From positions 1 to 64,000 of the forward strand of contig NZ_FCOF02000005.1 of NCBI RefSeq assembly GCF_001544755.2: a DNA stretch of 64,000 nucleotides. The letters run 5' to 3'. The position numbers and the translations under genes were made by a program. The notes below the pieces were generated by a model that was given only the letters and a program-made list of their open reading frames with translations, searched no databases and had not been told where the DNA came from. This DNA comes from Caballeronia catudaia. GTDB taxonomy: Bacteria > Pseudomonadota > Gammaproteobacteria > Burkholderiales > Burkholderiaceae. The stretch's first letter is position 1. The number at the start of each line of letters is the position of its first letter. Below, one piece after another: positions 1 to 8,258 of this stretch.

Positions 1-1105
1 GGTGACGGAGATGGTCACGGGCCTCGATCTCGTCGAATGGCAACTGCGCGTGGCGGCGGGCGAGCCGCTGCCGCTCAAGCAGGACGAACTGAAGGTGCAC
101 GGCCACGCGATCGAGGCGCGCATCTACGCAGAAAATCCGTCGCGCGGGTTTCTGCCGTCGACAGGCACGCTCAAGCATCTGCGCATGCCGCACGCGGTGG
201 AGTTTTCGATCGACGGCGACGTGCGCGTCGACAGCGGCGTGCGCCAGGGCGATTCGATCACGCCGTTCTACGATCCAATGATCGCGAAGCTGATCGTGCA
301 TGGCCGCGACCGTCGCGATGCGTTGGCGCGCATGGCGCGCGCGCTGGCCGAATGCGAGATCGTCGGGCTCTCGACGAACGTCGAGTTCCTTCAGCGCATC
401 GTGAAGAGCGAGCCGTTTTCATCGGGCGATCTCGACACCGGGCTGATCGAGCGGCATCACGATGCGTTGTTCGGGCCGTCGGGCGTTTCACGCAAGAGCG
501 CGCTTGCGCTCGCATGCGCGGCATTGCTCACCCGCGAAGGCGGCGAGGCGCATGGCCATTCGCCTTGGGATGCGCTCTCGCACTGGCGCATGTCCGGCGG
601 TTACAGCCAGGACCTGAACTGGCGCGCGCTCGACACGGACGAAACGCTGAAGGTGGTGTTTACGAAGAACGGCGAGAAGCGGCTCACACTGAACGATGAA
701 AGCGCGCGCTTCGGCTGGTCGCATAGCGGCGCGACGTCGTTCGCGGTTCAACTCGACGATGCGCTCATCAAAGGCCACGTCTTCACCGACGGCGACGTCT
801 TCCACGTCTTCCACGAAGGCGCGGCGTTCCAGTTCGAGTGGCAGAACCTGATGGCCCACGCGGGCGATGCCGAGCACGAAGGGCGTCTTACCGCGCCGAT
901 GCCGGGCAAGGTGATTGCGGTGCTCGTCGAGACGGGGGCGTCGGTCGAAAAGGGCGCGCCGCTGATGGTGATGGAAGCGATGAAGATGGAGCACACCATC
1001 GTGGCGCCCGCCACGGGCAAGATCGGCGAGATTCTGTTCGAGGTCGGCGATCAGGTCGCCGACGGCTCGCAGTTGCTTGTTCTCGAAGTCGAGCAGGCGG
1101 GCTAA
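1..1105 (+). CDS. mccA: 3-methylcrotonyl-CoA carboxylase-type alpha subunit, C-terminal part
   Basis: Partial gene that enters from the left edge; the first full codon is at base 2. Biotin-dependent acyl-CoA carboxylases carboxylate their own biotin with ATP and bicarbonate, and a beta subunit passes the CO2 to the acyl-CoA; MccA acts in leucine breakdown. Seen: the end of the biotin carboxylase domain (HAIEARIYAE, then YDPMIAKLIVHG), a middle beta-rich region, and a C-terminal biotinyl domain with EAMKMEH, its biotinylated Lys codon at 983-985. The spacing between carboxylase and biotinyl domains fits the MCC alpha subunit better than a short acetyl-CoA carboxylase subunit. The beta subunit would lie upstream, outside the window. 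Other acyl-CoA carboxylase alpha subunits (propionyl, geranyl) share these motifs, so the exact substrate is inferred. The stop codon overlaps the convergent lipoprotein gene by 4 bases. Confidence 0.82.
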   Translation, partial: VTEMVTGLDLVEWQLRVAAGEPLPLKQDELKVHGHAIEARIYAENPSRGFLPSTGTLKHLRMPHAVEFSIDGDVRVDSGVRQGDSITPFYDPMIAKLIVHGRDRRDALARMARALAECEIVGLSTNVEFLQRIVKSEPFSSGDLDTGLIERHHDALFGPSGVSRKSALALACAALLTREGGEAHGHSPWDALSHWRMSGGYSQDLNWRALDTDETLKVVFTKNGEKRLTLNDESARFGWSHSGATSFAVQLDDALIKGHVFTDGDVFHVFHEGAAFQFEWQNLMAHAGDAEHEGRLTAPMPGKVIAVLVETGASVEKGAPLMVMEAMKMEHTIVAPATGKIGEILFEVGDQVADGSQLLVLEVEQAG

Positions 1106-1626
1106 CGCTTCACCTTGGCGGACGCGCCGAGCAGCGTATCTTCGCTCTCGGCGCGCACCAGAATTTCCACGCGCCGGTTCGATGCGCGGCCGGCGCGCGT
1201 ATCGTTGCTCGCGATGGGCCGCAGATACGCCATGCCCTGGGTCGTGATGCGCGCGGCAGGCACGCCGCGCGTGATCAGCGCCTTCGCGACGGCATCCGCC
1301 CGCGCCGCGGACAGCGCGCGGTTATAGGCGAGCGAGCCCTGGTTATCGGTATGGCCTTCGATCAGAATGGGCCGCATGCTGCGCTTCAACACGACGGCGG
1401 CGCGATCGAGCATGGGCGAATCGCTGGTGCGGATAGTCGATTCGTCGATGTCGAACAGCGACGCTTCGGGCAGCCGCATCTCCATGCCGCCCTTGACCGG
1501 CAACATCGTGATGCCGTATTGCGCGTTCAACTGCTCTTCCTTCGCGCGATTGAGGCCGGTCGAGCATGCCGCAAGCAACATCATCGTCAGGCATGCGGCC
1601 GTCGCCCGTGAAGCTTTCTCCATCAT
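1102..1626 (-). CDS. OmpA-family lipoprotein
   Basis: A 174-residue exported lipoprotein. The N-terminus is a short lipoprotein signal ending in the lipobox LAAC (Cys at about residue 20). After about 50 residues comes a C-terminal OmpA-like peptidoglycan-binding domain, with the typical EGHTDNQGS, the alternating LSAARADAV helix, and the closing GRASNRRVEI signature. Known members tether the outer membrane to peptidoglycan by binding diaminopimelate through the conserved Asp and Arg of this domain. An AGGGA ribosome site lies about 7 bases before the first of two tandem ATG codons. It converges with mccA and shares 4 bases with it, so the two transcripts overlap. Specific role unknown. Confidence 0.85.
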   Translation of the reverse strand: MMEKASRATAACLTMMLLAACSTGLNRAKEEQLNAQYGITMLPVKGGMEMRLPEASLFDIDESTIRTSDSPMLDRAAVVLKRSMRPILIEGHTDNQGSLAYNRALSAARADAVAKALITRGVPAARITTQGMAYLRPIASNDTRAGRASNRRVEILVRAESEDTLLGASAKVKR

Positions 1627-1801
1627 TGCAAATCCCTGCGTCGATACCGAACCTCGATTATAGGGAGCGCGAAAAGACTCATTTTGTAAAGATGGTTCTC
1701 TACTGCGCGCATCGAGTGGAATGATTCGTGCGTGATTACAATGCTGGCGAACGTTTCCTGTTTCCAGTCATCGATCATCACGAACTCGAGCTCCCGCACC
1801 C

Positions 1802-2890
1802 ATGCAGATCCAGCCGCCCAATAACACGACACCGTACGCGTCCGAGCGCACGCGCAAGATGCAGCGCACGGCTTCCGCGGCGCTCTATGTGGTGCTCGTG
1901 CTGGTCGCGCTCTACACGGCGCGCACGTTCATCCCGGCGGTCGTGTGGGCGAGCGTGATCGCGATTGCGCTATGGCCCGCGTTTTCCTGGCTCGAACGCC
2001 GGCCGGTGTTCCGGCGCCACCACAACCTGCTCGCGGTCTCGTTGACCGTGGCGATCGGGCTGCTCTTCGTCGTGCCGTTTTTCATCGTCGCGGCCCAGAC
2101 GGTGCAGGAAGCGCACGACATGCTTCACTGGTTTCACGAAGTACTGCGCACCGGCATTCCGGTGCCCGCGTTCATCGAACATCTGCCGATGGGCGCGCAA
2201 TCCGTGGCGCGCTGGTGGCAGGCGAATCTCGCGACGCCGCTCGAGTCTTCGCCTGCGGTGAAGGGGCTGCATAGCTCGACGGTCGTCGCGATGACACGGC
2301 ATTTCGGCGGACGCGTGGCGCATGCGCTCGTCATTTTCGGCTTCATGCTGATGACGCTTTTCTTCATCTTTCTGGCGGGCTCGCGGCTCGGCGAGCAACT
2401 GCTGGCGGGTTCGCGCCGCGCGTTCGGCGCGGACGGCGCGGCCATCGTGCGGCGCATGGCCGAGTCGGTGCGCAGCACGGTGGTGGGACTCGTCGTCGTC
2501 GGATTGGGCGAGGGCGCGCTGCTCGGCATCGCCTACGCGATAACGGGCGTGCCGCATGCAAGCCTGCTCGGCATGCTGACGGCGGTCGCGGCGATGCTGC
2601 CGTTTTGCGCGCCGCTCGTGTTTCTCGGCGCGGCGCTGTGGCTGCTCGCTCAAGGGTCGATGATCGCGGCGGCGTGCGTCGCCGCATTCGGGATGATCGT
2701 CGTATTCGTGGCCGAGCACTTCGTGCGGCCGGTGCTGATCGGCGGATCGGCGCGCCTGCCGTTCCTGCTCGTGCTGTTCGGCATTCTCGGCGGCGCGGAG
2801 ACGTTCGGGCTCATCGGGCTCTTTATCGGCCCGGCGCTGATGACGATTCTCGTCGTGCTGTGGACGGATTACGTGGTGGATCAGAGCTAG
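1802..2890 (+). CDS. AI-2E family transporter (PerM/TqsA type)
   Basis: A 362-residue polytopic inner-membrane protein. Seven or eight hydrophobic segments are visible: a pair at about 25-60, one near 75-100, one near 180-200, and a dense cluster from 230 to the end. A soluble stretch sits between about 105 and 175. This layout, and the C-terminal FIGPALMTILVVLW stretch, match the AI-2E/UPF0118 family. Family members include autoinducer-2 exporter TqsA and Na+/H+ antiporters, so a substrate cannot be read from sequence. The ATG at 1802 has no clear ribosome site; ATG at 1859 is a possible alternative that still keeps all membrane segments. It stands alone, divergent from the lipoprotein gene. 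Confidence 0.8.
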   Translation: MQIQPPNNTTPYASERTRKMQRTASAALYVVLVLVALYTARTFIPAVVWASVIAIALWPAFSWLERRPVFRRHHNLLAVSLTVAIGLLFVVPFFIVAAQTVQEAHDMLHWFHEVLRTGIPVPAFIEHLPMGAQSVARWWQANLATPLESSPAVKGLHSSTVVAMTRHFGGRVAHALVIFGFMLMTLFFIFLAGSRLGEQLLAGSRRAFGADGAAIVRRMAESVRSTVVGLVVVGLGEGALLGIAYAITGVPHASLLGMLTAVAAMLPFCAPLVFLGAALWLLAQGSMIAAACVAAFGMIVVFVAEHFVRPVLIGGSARLPFLLVLFGILGGAETFGLIGLFIGPALMTILVVLWTDYVVDQS

Positions 2891-2920
2891 CGTCGCACGC
2901 CGACGCAGCTACGAGCCGAT

Positions 2921-3226
2921 TCAGCCGCGCTCCTGCACGCAGACCCACGGCGAGGTGACGACCGCCCACAATTCCGGATCGCGCGCGGCGAGATCGGTGG
3001 CGGTCTCGGCCTGCATGCGCTCGATCAACCCGGCGGAAAGCCATTGCGAGACTTGCCGCGTGTCGTCGTTGGCGACGGCTTCCGCGACGCTCACGAGATC
3101 CAGATCGCCCTTCACCCAGATGAGCTTGCCTTGCGCGAAAAAGCGCTCCAGTTCGGACCAGCCGATCTGGGCGGTTTCACTGAGGAGCTTGACGTAGAGC
3201 GGGCTGGGCGTGGGAGCGTCGGACAT
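2921..3226 (-). CDS. DUF2288 family protein
   Basis: A 101-residue cytoplasmic protein. The pattern SETAQIGWSELERFFAQGK, followed by a beta-strand and the DLDLVSVAEAVANDD segment, is that of the DUF2288 family, which is common in beta- and gamma-proteobacteria and has no assigned function. The frame stays open upstream, but the ATG at 3226 gives the family's usual length and start, and the upstream extension would be low-complexity arginine-rich sequence running through the pcaG terminator. No signal peptide or membrane segment. It lies downstream of pcaHG on the same strand but is separated from it by a strong terminator-like hairpin, so it is probably transcribed separately. Confidence 0.8.
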   Translation of the reverse strand: MSDAPTPSPLYVKLLSETAQIGWSELERFFAQGKLIWVKGDLDLVSVAEAVANDDTRQVSQWLSAGLIERMQAETATDLAARDPELWAVVTSPWVCVQERG

Positions 3227-3237
3227 GAGAAAGAAGC

Positions 3238-3287
3238 GAGAAAAAAACGAAAGGCGTCCGACACTATAGCGCAGTGCCGGACGCCTT
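3238..3287 (-). terminator. Rho-independent terminator after pcaHG
   Basis: A 15-bp stem with one mismatch (arms 3251-3265 and 3273-3287, loop of 7) is followed on the minus strand by a run of T residues (the A-run at 3241-3247 on the plus strand). It lies 28 bases after the pcaG stop and before the DUF2288 start. Confidence 0.8.
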
Positions 3288-3314
3288 CGTTTCATGCAAC
3301 GACAGCGAGAGACG

Positions 3315-3923
3315 TTACAGATCGAAGAAAACCGTCTCGTTCGGGCCGCGGAGATGGATGTCGAAGCGGTAGATGCTGCCCGACGAATCCGGCTTGACCG
3401 ACGCACCCGCCTCGCGCTTCGCGATCAGCGTATGACGGCGCTCGGCCGGCACGCTTTGCAGCACGGCGTCCTTCGCATTGGCTTCGGTTTCGTCCTCGAA
3501 ATAAATGCGCGTGTACGCATGCAGCAGCATGCCGCGCATCAGGACGATGACATCGAGATGCGGCGCGGAATCGTCGGCGGTTGCGCCCGGCTTCACCGTA
3601 TCGACGATGAAGCGCAATTTCGGGTCCGTGCCCGTGCCCACGCGGGCGAAGCCGCGGAAGCCCGATTCGCGGGCTTCCTGCGCGCTCTGCACGTAGCGGC
3701 CGTTGGCGTCGGCCTGTGCGACTTCGATCAGCGCGTCGTTGACGGGCTTGCCTTCCGCGTCGAACACATTGCCGACGACGGCGATATGCTCGCCCGGCAC
3801 TTCACGATCCGCCGCCGATGCGGTGAAAAGGCTCTTCAGGTCGAAGTTGTATTGCTCGGGAACCAGGCCGTAAGCGAAGTACGGTCCGACGGTCTGCGAA
3901 GGGGTCTGTTTCAGCGTGGTCAT
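3315..3923 (-). CDS. pcaG: Protocatechuate 3,4-dioxygenase alpha subunit
   Basis: A 202-residue subunit of the intradiol dioxygenase that cleaves protocatechuate to 3-carboxy-cis,cis-muconate, the entry step of the protocatechuate branch of the beta-ketoadipate pathway. Recognised by SQTVGPYFAYGL near the N-terminus, the beta-sandwich core (VVGNVFDAEGKPVNDALIEV) and the C-terminal RFDIHLRGPNETVFFDL. The alpha subunit lacks the four iron ligands found in the beta subunit but completes the active site in the mixed oligomer. It is the second gene of the pair, 6 bases after pcaH, so the two are co-transcribed and translationally close. Length is normal for the family. Confidence 0.95.
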   Translation of the reverse strand: MTTLKQTPSQTVGPYFAYGLVPEQYNFDLKSLFTASAADREVPGEHIAVVGNVFDAEGKPVNDALIEVAQADANGRYVQSAQEARESGFRGFARVGTGTDPKLRFIVDTVKPGATADDSAPHLDVIVLMRGMLLHAYTRIYFEDETEANAKDAVLQSVPAERRHTLIAKREAGASVKPDSSGSIYRFDIHLRGPNETVFFDL

Positions 3924-3929
3924 GTTCGG

Positions 3930-4631
3930 TTACTCCGTCGGCGTTTGGTCCGGGCCGCGCAGCACGATGTCGAATTCGTAGCCGAGCGCGTAGTTTTCCT
4001 GCGTCGTGTCGATCGAGAAGGCCGAGACGAGGCGCTTGCGTGCCTGCTCGGGAATGCCCTGATAGATCGGATCGAGGTCGAGCAGCGGATCGCCGGGAAA
4101 GTACATCTGCGTGACGAGACGCGAGCCGAAGTATTCGCCGAAGAGCGAGAAGTGGATATGCTGCGGGCGCCACGCGTTCGGATGATTGCCCCACGGATAC
4201 GCGCCCGGCTTGATCGTCATGAAGCGATAGCGGCCTTGGTCGTCGGTCAGGCAGCGGCCCGCGCCGAGGAAGTTCGGGTCGAGCGGGGCGTCGTGCTGAT
4301 CCGCCTTGTGCACGTAACGGCCGGCGGCGTTCGCCTGCCACACTTCCACGAGCGTGTTGCGTACCGGGCGACCGCCTTCGTCGAGCACGCGCCCCGTCAC
4401 GATGATGCGTTCGCCGAGCGGCTCGCCATTCTTGGCGGCGTTGCGGGTGAGATCGTTGTCGAGCACGCCCAGATCTTCAGCACCGTAGACCGGCACGCGT
4501 CGGTTGCGCAGGTTTTCCTTCAGCGGAATAAGCGGCAAGCCCGGGCTGCGCAGGACCGACGACTTGTAACCCGGCGACAGATACGGCGGATGGGATTCCC
4601 AATCACGCGGTGTGAGGATCGGTGAAGTCAT
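3930..4631 (-). CDS. pcaH: Protocatechuate 3,4-dioxygenase beta subunit
   Basis: A 233-residue catalytic subunit carrying the non-haem Fe(III). All four ligands of the well-studied Pseudomonas enzyme have counterparts: Tyr106 (GRYVHK), Tyr145 (GAYPW), His158 and His160 (QHIHF). The surrounding DPNFLGAGRCLTDD and WRPQHIHFSLFG are family signatures, so the enzyme should be active. An AGGAGA ribosome site stands 8 bases before the ATG. It leads the pcaHG operon, which reads away from pcaQ and ends at the hairpin at 3251-3287. Expression is expected to be induced through PcaQ by a pathway intermediate. Confidence 0.96.
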   Translation of the reverse strand: MTSPILTPRDWESHPPYLSPGYKSSVLRSPGLPLIPLKENLRNRRVPVYGAEDLGVLDNDLTRNAAKNGEPLGERIIVTGRVLDEGGRPVRNTLVEVWQANAAGRYVHKADQHDAPLDPNFLGAGRCLTDDQGRYRFMTIKPGAYPWGNHPNAWRPQHIHFSLFGEYFGSRLVTQMYFPGDPLLDLDPIYQGIPEQARKRLVSAFSIDTTQENYALGYEFDIVLRGPDQTPTE

Positions 4632-4689
4632 GTCGACTGTCTCCTGTAATTGTGGGAGTTGAATAGGATGTTTCTGACGGCTACTTTAT

Positions 4690-4706
4690 ATAACGTCGCA
4701 AGTTAT
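4690..4706. promoter_or_regulatory. Probable PcaQ operator
   Basis: The dyad ATAAC-N7-GTTAT lies in the 115-base gap between divergent pcaH and pcaQ. It has the LysR-type T-N11-A form, and resembles the ATAACC-N4-GGTTAA box described for rhizobial PcaQ. Binding is inferred. Confidence 0.55.
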
Positions 4707-4746
4707 GGAAAATGATGTTTTGTGCCTTCTTGCATAACGGAACGTC

Positions 4747-5685
4747 ATGGATACCGACTTCACCAACACTCGCGTCAAGTTCCGGCATCTGCAGTGTTTT
4801 CTGGCTGTCACACAGCTCGGCAGCGTGCAGCGCGCCGCCGATAGCCTGTCGATCACGCAGCCCGCCGTATCGAAGACGATCGGCGAGCTCGAATCCATTC
4901 TAGGCGTGCGTTTGTTCGAGCGCGGGCGGCGCGGTGCGGTGCCGACGCGCGAAGGCCGCCTGTTCGCGCCGCACGCGAGCGCCTGCGTCGCGTCGTTGCG
5001 CGAGGGCGTGGACATGCTGCTGCGCGAGCGCGGCGACGTGCCGGGAACCATCGCGATCGGCATCTTGCCGACGGTCGCGCCCGTGCTGCTTTCGCCCGCG
5101 CTTGCGTCGTTCCGGCAGCAATGGCCGGCGGTGTCGCTGTCCGTGCTGACGGATTCGAACGCTGTTTTGCTGGAGAAGCTGAAGGCGGGCGACGTCGACC
5201 TCGTCGTCGGGCGATTGTCGGAACCGGAAGCGATGCACGGTCTCTCGTTCGAGCAGATCTATCGCGAGCCGCTGGCCGTGGTCGTGCGCCGCGAGCATCC
5301 GCTGACGCTCGAGACGCCGCTCACGCCCGCGCTGCTCGCGCGCTTCGTGATCGTCGTGCCGCCGTTCGGCACGCTGATCCGTCAATCGGCGGAAAGCGTG
5401 CTCACCGCGTTCGGCGCGCATGCGCTGACGGCGCTCGTCGAGACGTTGTCGGTGTCGCTCGGGCGCTCGCTCGCGATGAACAACGACGCGGTGTGGTTCG
5501 TGCCCGCCGGCGCGGTCGAGCAGGACATCGGGCTCGGGCTGCTCGCCGCGCTGCCGATGCCCTTCGCGGGCACCGACGAGCCCATCGGCCTGATCCGCCG
5601 CAACGACGCGGCGCGCACGCCGGTGGAGGAAACGCTCGTCGATGCGCTGCGCGACGCGGGCCGCTCGCGCGCCGGACGCAAATGA
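4747..5685 (+). CDS. pcaQ: LysR-type regulator of protocatechuate genes
   Basis: A 312-residue LysR-type transcription factor. The N-terminal winged helix-turn-helix covers about residues 12-70 (FRHLQCFLAVTQLGSVQRAADSL, then TQPAVSKTIGELE), followed by a linker helix and a periplasmic-binding-protein-like effector domain with the TIAIGILPTVAP start. The segment RRGAVPTREG after the recognition helix is typical of the PcaQ/GbpR subgroup. It is divergent from pcaHG across a short gap that contains a LysR-type dyad, the arrangement seen for PcaQ, which activates pca genes in response to 3-carboxymuconate or beta-carboxymuconolactone. The symbol rests on this context plus family resemblance. Ribosome site is weak (GGAACG). 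Confidence 0.86.
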   Translation: MDTDFTNTRVKFRHLQCFLAVTQLGSVQRAADSLSITQPAVSKTIGELESILGVRLFERGRRGAVPTREGRLFAPHASACVASLREGVDMLLRERGDVPGTIAIGILPTVAPVLLSPALASFRQQWPAVSLSVLTDSNAVLLEKLKAGDVDLVVGRLSEPEAMHGLSFEQIYREPLAVVVRREHPLTLETPLTPALLARFVIVVPPFGTLIRQSAESVLTAFGAHALTALVETLSVSLGRSLAMNNDAVWFVPAGAVEQDIGLGLLAALPMPFAGTDEPIGLIRRNDAARTPVEETLVDALRDAGRSRAGRK

Positions 5686-5881
5686 CCGGGCTGCACGAGC
5701 GGCGCACAAGTTGCTGAAGCAGCATTTACCGCGCAGAGTCCGCGCGAAACAAATATTATGACGAAAGGTAGCGAGCGAACGAATTGACTGCAACAAACGC
5801 GCTCAGCAGTGGTCACATAAAAACATTGCCCGCCGCCCTCGTCCGCTGTTCTCCGCCGCACGCACCGAACATGTTCGCAAG

Positions 5882-6250
5882 ATGAAGACCGTATTGCTCG
5901 TCGACGACGACCGCGCCACCATCGAAGCCTGGACCCTCTGCATGCAGGGCGAGGATTGCAACGTCCTGTGCGCGTTCGACGGCAACCGGGCGTTGACGAT
6001 ATTGAGCGAACAGAGGGTGGACATCGTCGTGTCGGACTGGATGATGCCTGGGCTCGGCGGCGCGCTGCTCTGCCAGACGATGAAGAACGACGCGGCGCTC
6101 GCGCACATTCCTTTCCTGATGATCTCAGCACACCCGAATCCGCCCGCGTTCGTCAGCTACGACGGCTATTTGCGCAAGCCCGTCGACATGGGCACGCTGA
6201 TCGCCGCGGTGAACCGCTTGTGCGCCGCGAACAAACGGCCACCGTATTGA
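5882..6250 (+). CDS. Stand-alone response-regulator receiver protein
   Basis: A 122-residue single-domain protein of the CheY type. The receiver signature is complete: acidic pair Asp8/Asp9, phospho-acceptor Asp52 (VVSDWMMPG), switch Ser82 (MISAH) and Lys99 (LRKPV). There is no output domain, so it would act by protein contact or as a phosphate carrier. No histidine kinase or partner lies nearby. The downstream acyltransferase is convergent, with the stops only 7 bases apart. The gene follows about 200 bases of non-coding DNA after pcaQ, and no strong ribosome site is visible before the chosen ATG. Function unknown beyond phosphorelay. Confidence 0.85.
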   Translation: MKTVLLVDDDRATIEAWTLCMQGEDCNVLCAFDGNRALTILSEQRVDIVVSDWMMPGLGGALLCQTMKNDAALAHIPFLMISAHPNPPAFVSYDGYLRKPVDMGTLIAAVNRLCAANKRPPY

Positions 6251-6257
6251 ACGGCCG

Positions 6258-6971
6258 TTAACGCAGCTTTGCCAGCGCCTCGTCCATCTGCGTCTGCGCC
6301 ATGCGGTTCAGCTCCTGCGGAATCTCGCAATCGAGCGGCAAACAGGGCGTGACGATCACGCGGATATGGCCGCCCCGATCCGGCCAGCCCTTCGCGGGCC
6401 ATACCTTGCCCGCGTCATGCACCACGGGCACGACCGGCACTTTCGTCGCGCAGGCGAGCCGCACGCCGCCCGAAGCGAGTTTGAGCGGCGCATCGTGCGC
6501 GACGCGCGTGCCTTCGGGAAAGATCACCACGGAATCGCCTTTCTTCAGCCGCGCCGCGCACTCGCGCGTGACAGCGGCATGCGCCTGACGGATCGAGCCC
6601 CGATCGAGACTCACCATGTCGAGCCCGCGCAGCACCCAGCCGAAGAACGGAATGTTCATGAGTTCGTGCTTGAACACGAAGCTGATGCGCTGCGGAAAGA
6701 GCGCCATGAATGAGAGCGTTTCCCACGTCGATTCGTGGCGCGACAGGATGATGCACGGGCCACTCGGCAAATGCTCCAGCCCTTCGATCGAGCACGTGAC
6801 GCCGGTGATGACGCGCATCATCGCGACCATCGCGCGGCACCAGAGCTTCGCGAGCCGGTAACGCCCGTTGCGGCCGACGAACGGAAACAGCGGCAGGATC
6901 AGAATCGACCATACGATGCCGCTGCCCAACAAATACGTTGCAAAGAGCCACTTGACGAGAGTACGGCGCAT
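6258..6971 (-). CDS. 1-acyl-sn-glycerol-3-phosphate acyltransferase (PlsC-like)
   Basis: A 237-residue membrane-associated acyltransferase that would make phosphatidic acid from lysophosphatidic acid and an acyl donor. A hydrophobic N-terminal anchor spans about residues 8-33. The acyltransferase motifs follow: His79 in SRHESTWE, the acyl-acceptor-binding FPEGTR at 151-156, and the later VPVVPVVHDAG block. The catalytic His is followed at the fifth position by Glu84 rather than the textbook Asp (HX4D), a change I believe is common in one proteobacterial PlsC subgroup. The frame extends far upstream, but ATG 6971 gives the family's normal length and begins at the membrane anchor. Convergent with the receiver gene and divergent from pip. 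Confidence 0.88.
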   Translation of the reverse strand: MRRTLVKWLFATYLLGSGIVWSILILPLFPFVGRNGRYRLAKLWCRAMVAMMRVITGVTCSIEGLEHLPSGPCIILSRHESTWETLSFMALFPQRISFVFKHELMNIPFFGWVLRGLDMVSLDRGSIRQAHAAVTRECAARLKKGDSVVIFPEGTRVAHDAPLKLASGGVRLACATKVPVVPVVHDAGKVWPAKGWPDRGGHIRVIVTPCLPLDCEIPQELNRMAQTQMDEALAKLR

Positions 6972-7120
6972 CGAATTCCGACGGATGAGGGGAAGGCGCC
7001 AGCATAACGTATCGCGCACCACGTGCCGGATTGCACCGGGCGCGTCGCGCGTCATGCGGTGTCCTCGATCGGATGCAACAATGGACGCCGACTCGACACA
7101 AACAGCCAGGGATGAAGCGC

Positions 7121-8101
7121 ATGGAAACTGAGACGCCGGTGCAGTTCGATGAAGGCATGCTCGACGTGGGCGACGGTCATTCGATCTACTGGCGCGCCCA
7201 GGGCCCGCGCGACGCGCCCGTGATGCTCGTCGTGCATGGCGGCCCCGGCGGCGCGATGAACCTGAAGTGGGCCGAGGTGCTGGAAGAGGGCACGTGGCGC
7301 GTCGTGTTTTTCGATCAGCGCGGCTGCGGCAAGTCCACGCCATTCGGCAAGCTGGAGGCGAACGGCATCGATGCGCTCGTCGGCGACATGGAAAAGCTGC
7401 GCGTTGCGTTGAATATCGAACGATGGGCGATCTTTGGCGGCTCGTGGGGCACGACGCTCGGCCTCGCATACGGCGTCGCGCATCCGGAGCGTTGTCTCGG
7501 CTTTCTGCTGCGCGGCGTGTTTCTCGCGCGGCGCGAGGACATCGACTGGTTCCTGTGGGACGTGCGCCGCGTGTTCCCGGAGGCGCATCGCGCGTTTCTC
7601 GATGCGATCGAGGCCGCGTGCGGCGAGCGTCCTTCGAACGCGCAGGACATTTTGCAGATGACGGAGGCGCCGCTCGCGCGCTTCGACGAAGCCGGCACGC
7701 GGCTCGCGCGCGCTTGGACGCAGTACGAGACGACGCTGTCGGTCGTCAACAAGCCGGAGAAGGAGCCCGCCGACGAAGACAAACGCCCGAGCGCGGAGGC
7801 GAACGCCGCGGCGATTTCGATGGCGCTGCTCGAACGCCACTACATGGCGAACGAACTACCGCCGAAGCCGCCGCTTCTGCCGCTCGTCGCGCGCATCGCG
7901 CATCTGCCGTGCCGGATCGTGCATGGCCGCTTCGACATGGTGTGTCCCGCCGATCAGGCGCTGGATCTCGCCGCGCGCTGGCCCGCCGCGGAATTGGCCG
8001 TGGTGAACGCGGCGGGGCACTGGACCTTCGAGCCGGGCAATCTCGCGGCCTTGCGCGCGGGCGCATCGGCGCTCGCGAAGGCGATCGCGGATGCGACGTA
8101 G
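7121..8101 (+). CDS. pip: Proline iminopeptidase (alpha/beta hydrolase, S33)
   Basis: A 326-residue cytoplasmic hydrolase that releases N-terminal proline from peptides. Family marks: HGGPGG at 39-44 (oxyanion region), DQRGCGKS at 65-72, the nucleophile elbow GGSWG with Ser108, Asp272 in GRFDMVCP, and His300 in AAGHW. Length and motif spacing fit proline iminopeptidases of family S33, although related hydrolases with other substrates share them. The reading frame is open further upstream. ATG 7121 is chosen because an AGGGA site sits 8 bases before it, whereas ATG 7112 abuts that site. The stop codon touches the EAL-domain relic on the opposite strand. Confidence 0.87.
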   Translation: METETPVQFDEGMLDVGDGHSIYWRAQGPRDAPVMLVVHGGPGGAMNLKWAEVLEEGTWRVVFFDQRGCGKSTPFGKLEANGIDALVGDMEKLRVALNIERWAIFGGSWGTTLGLAYGVAHPERCLGFLLRGVFLARREDIDWFLWDVRRVFPEAHRAFLDAIEAACGERPSNAQDILQMTEAPLARFDEAGTRLARAWTQYETTLSVVNKPEKEPADEDKRPSAEANAAAISMALLERHYMANELPPKPPLLPLVARIAHLPCRIVHGRFDMVCPADQALDLAARWPAAELAVVNAAGHWTFEPGNLAALRAGASALAKAIADAT

Positions 8102-8258
8102 AGGCGCTCAGAAGCTTCGGCATCAGCGCGTCGCGCATGTGGGCGCTCTTCATGCGCACGAGACTGCGGTCGAGCTTCACGATGTCGGGCCTGAGCGTCA
8201 GCAGCCGGTCGATATTGGAATGTCCCGCGCCGAAATCGTCGACGGCGACGCACGGCGG
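8101..8258 (-). pseudogene. Relic of an EAL-domain cyclic-di-GMP phosphodiesterase
   Basis: On the minus strand, reading from 8258 down to 8101, the translation contains AVDDFGAGHSNIDRLL followed by RPDIVKLDRSLV, the metal-binding DDFGAG motif and the following KLDR strand of EAL phosphodiesterases. An in-frame TAA stands at 8259-8261, just before the fragment, and homology stops at the pip stop codon. No start, no upstream EAL core and no downstream catalytic residues remain. About 50 codons survive out of roughly 240. It is therefore a gene remnant. The 211 bases from 8259 to 8469 show nothing else recognisable apart from the promoter region of the next gene. Confidence 0.75.
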
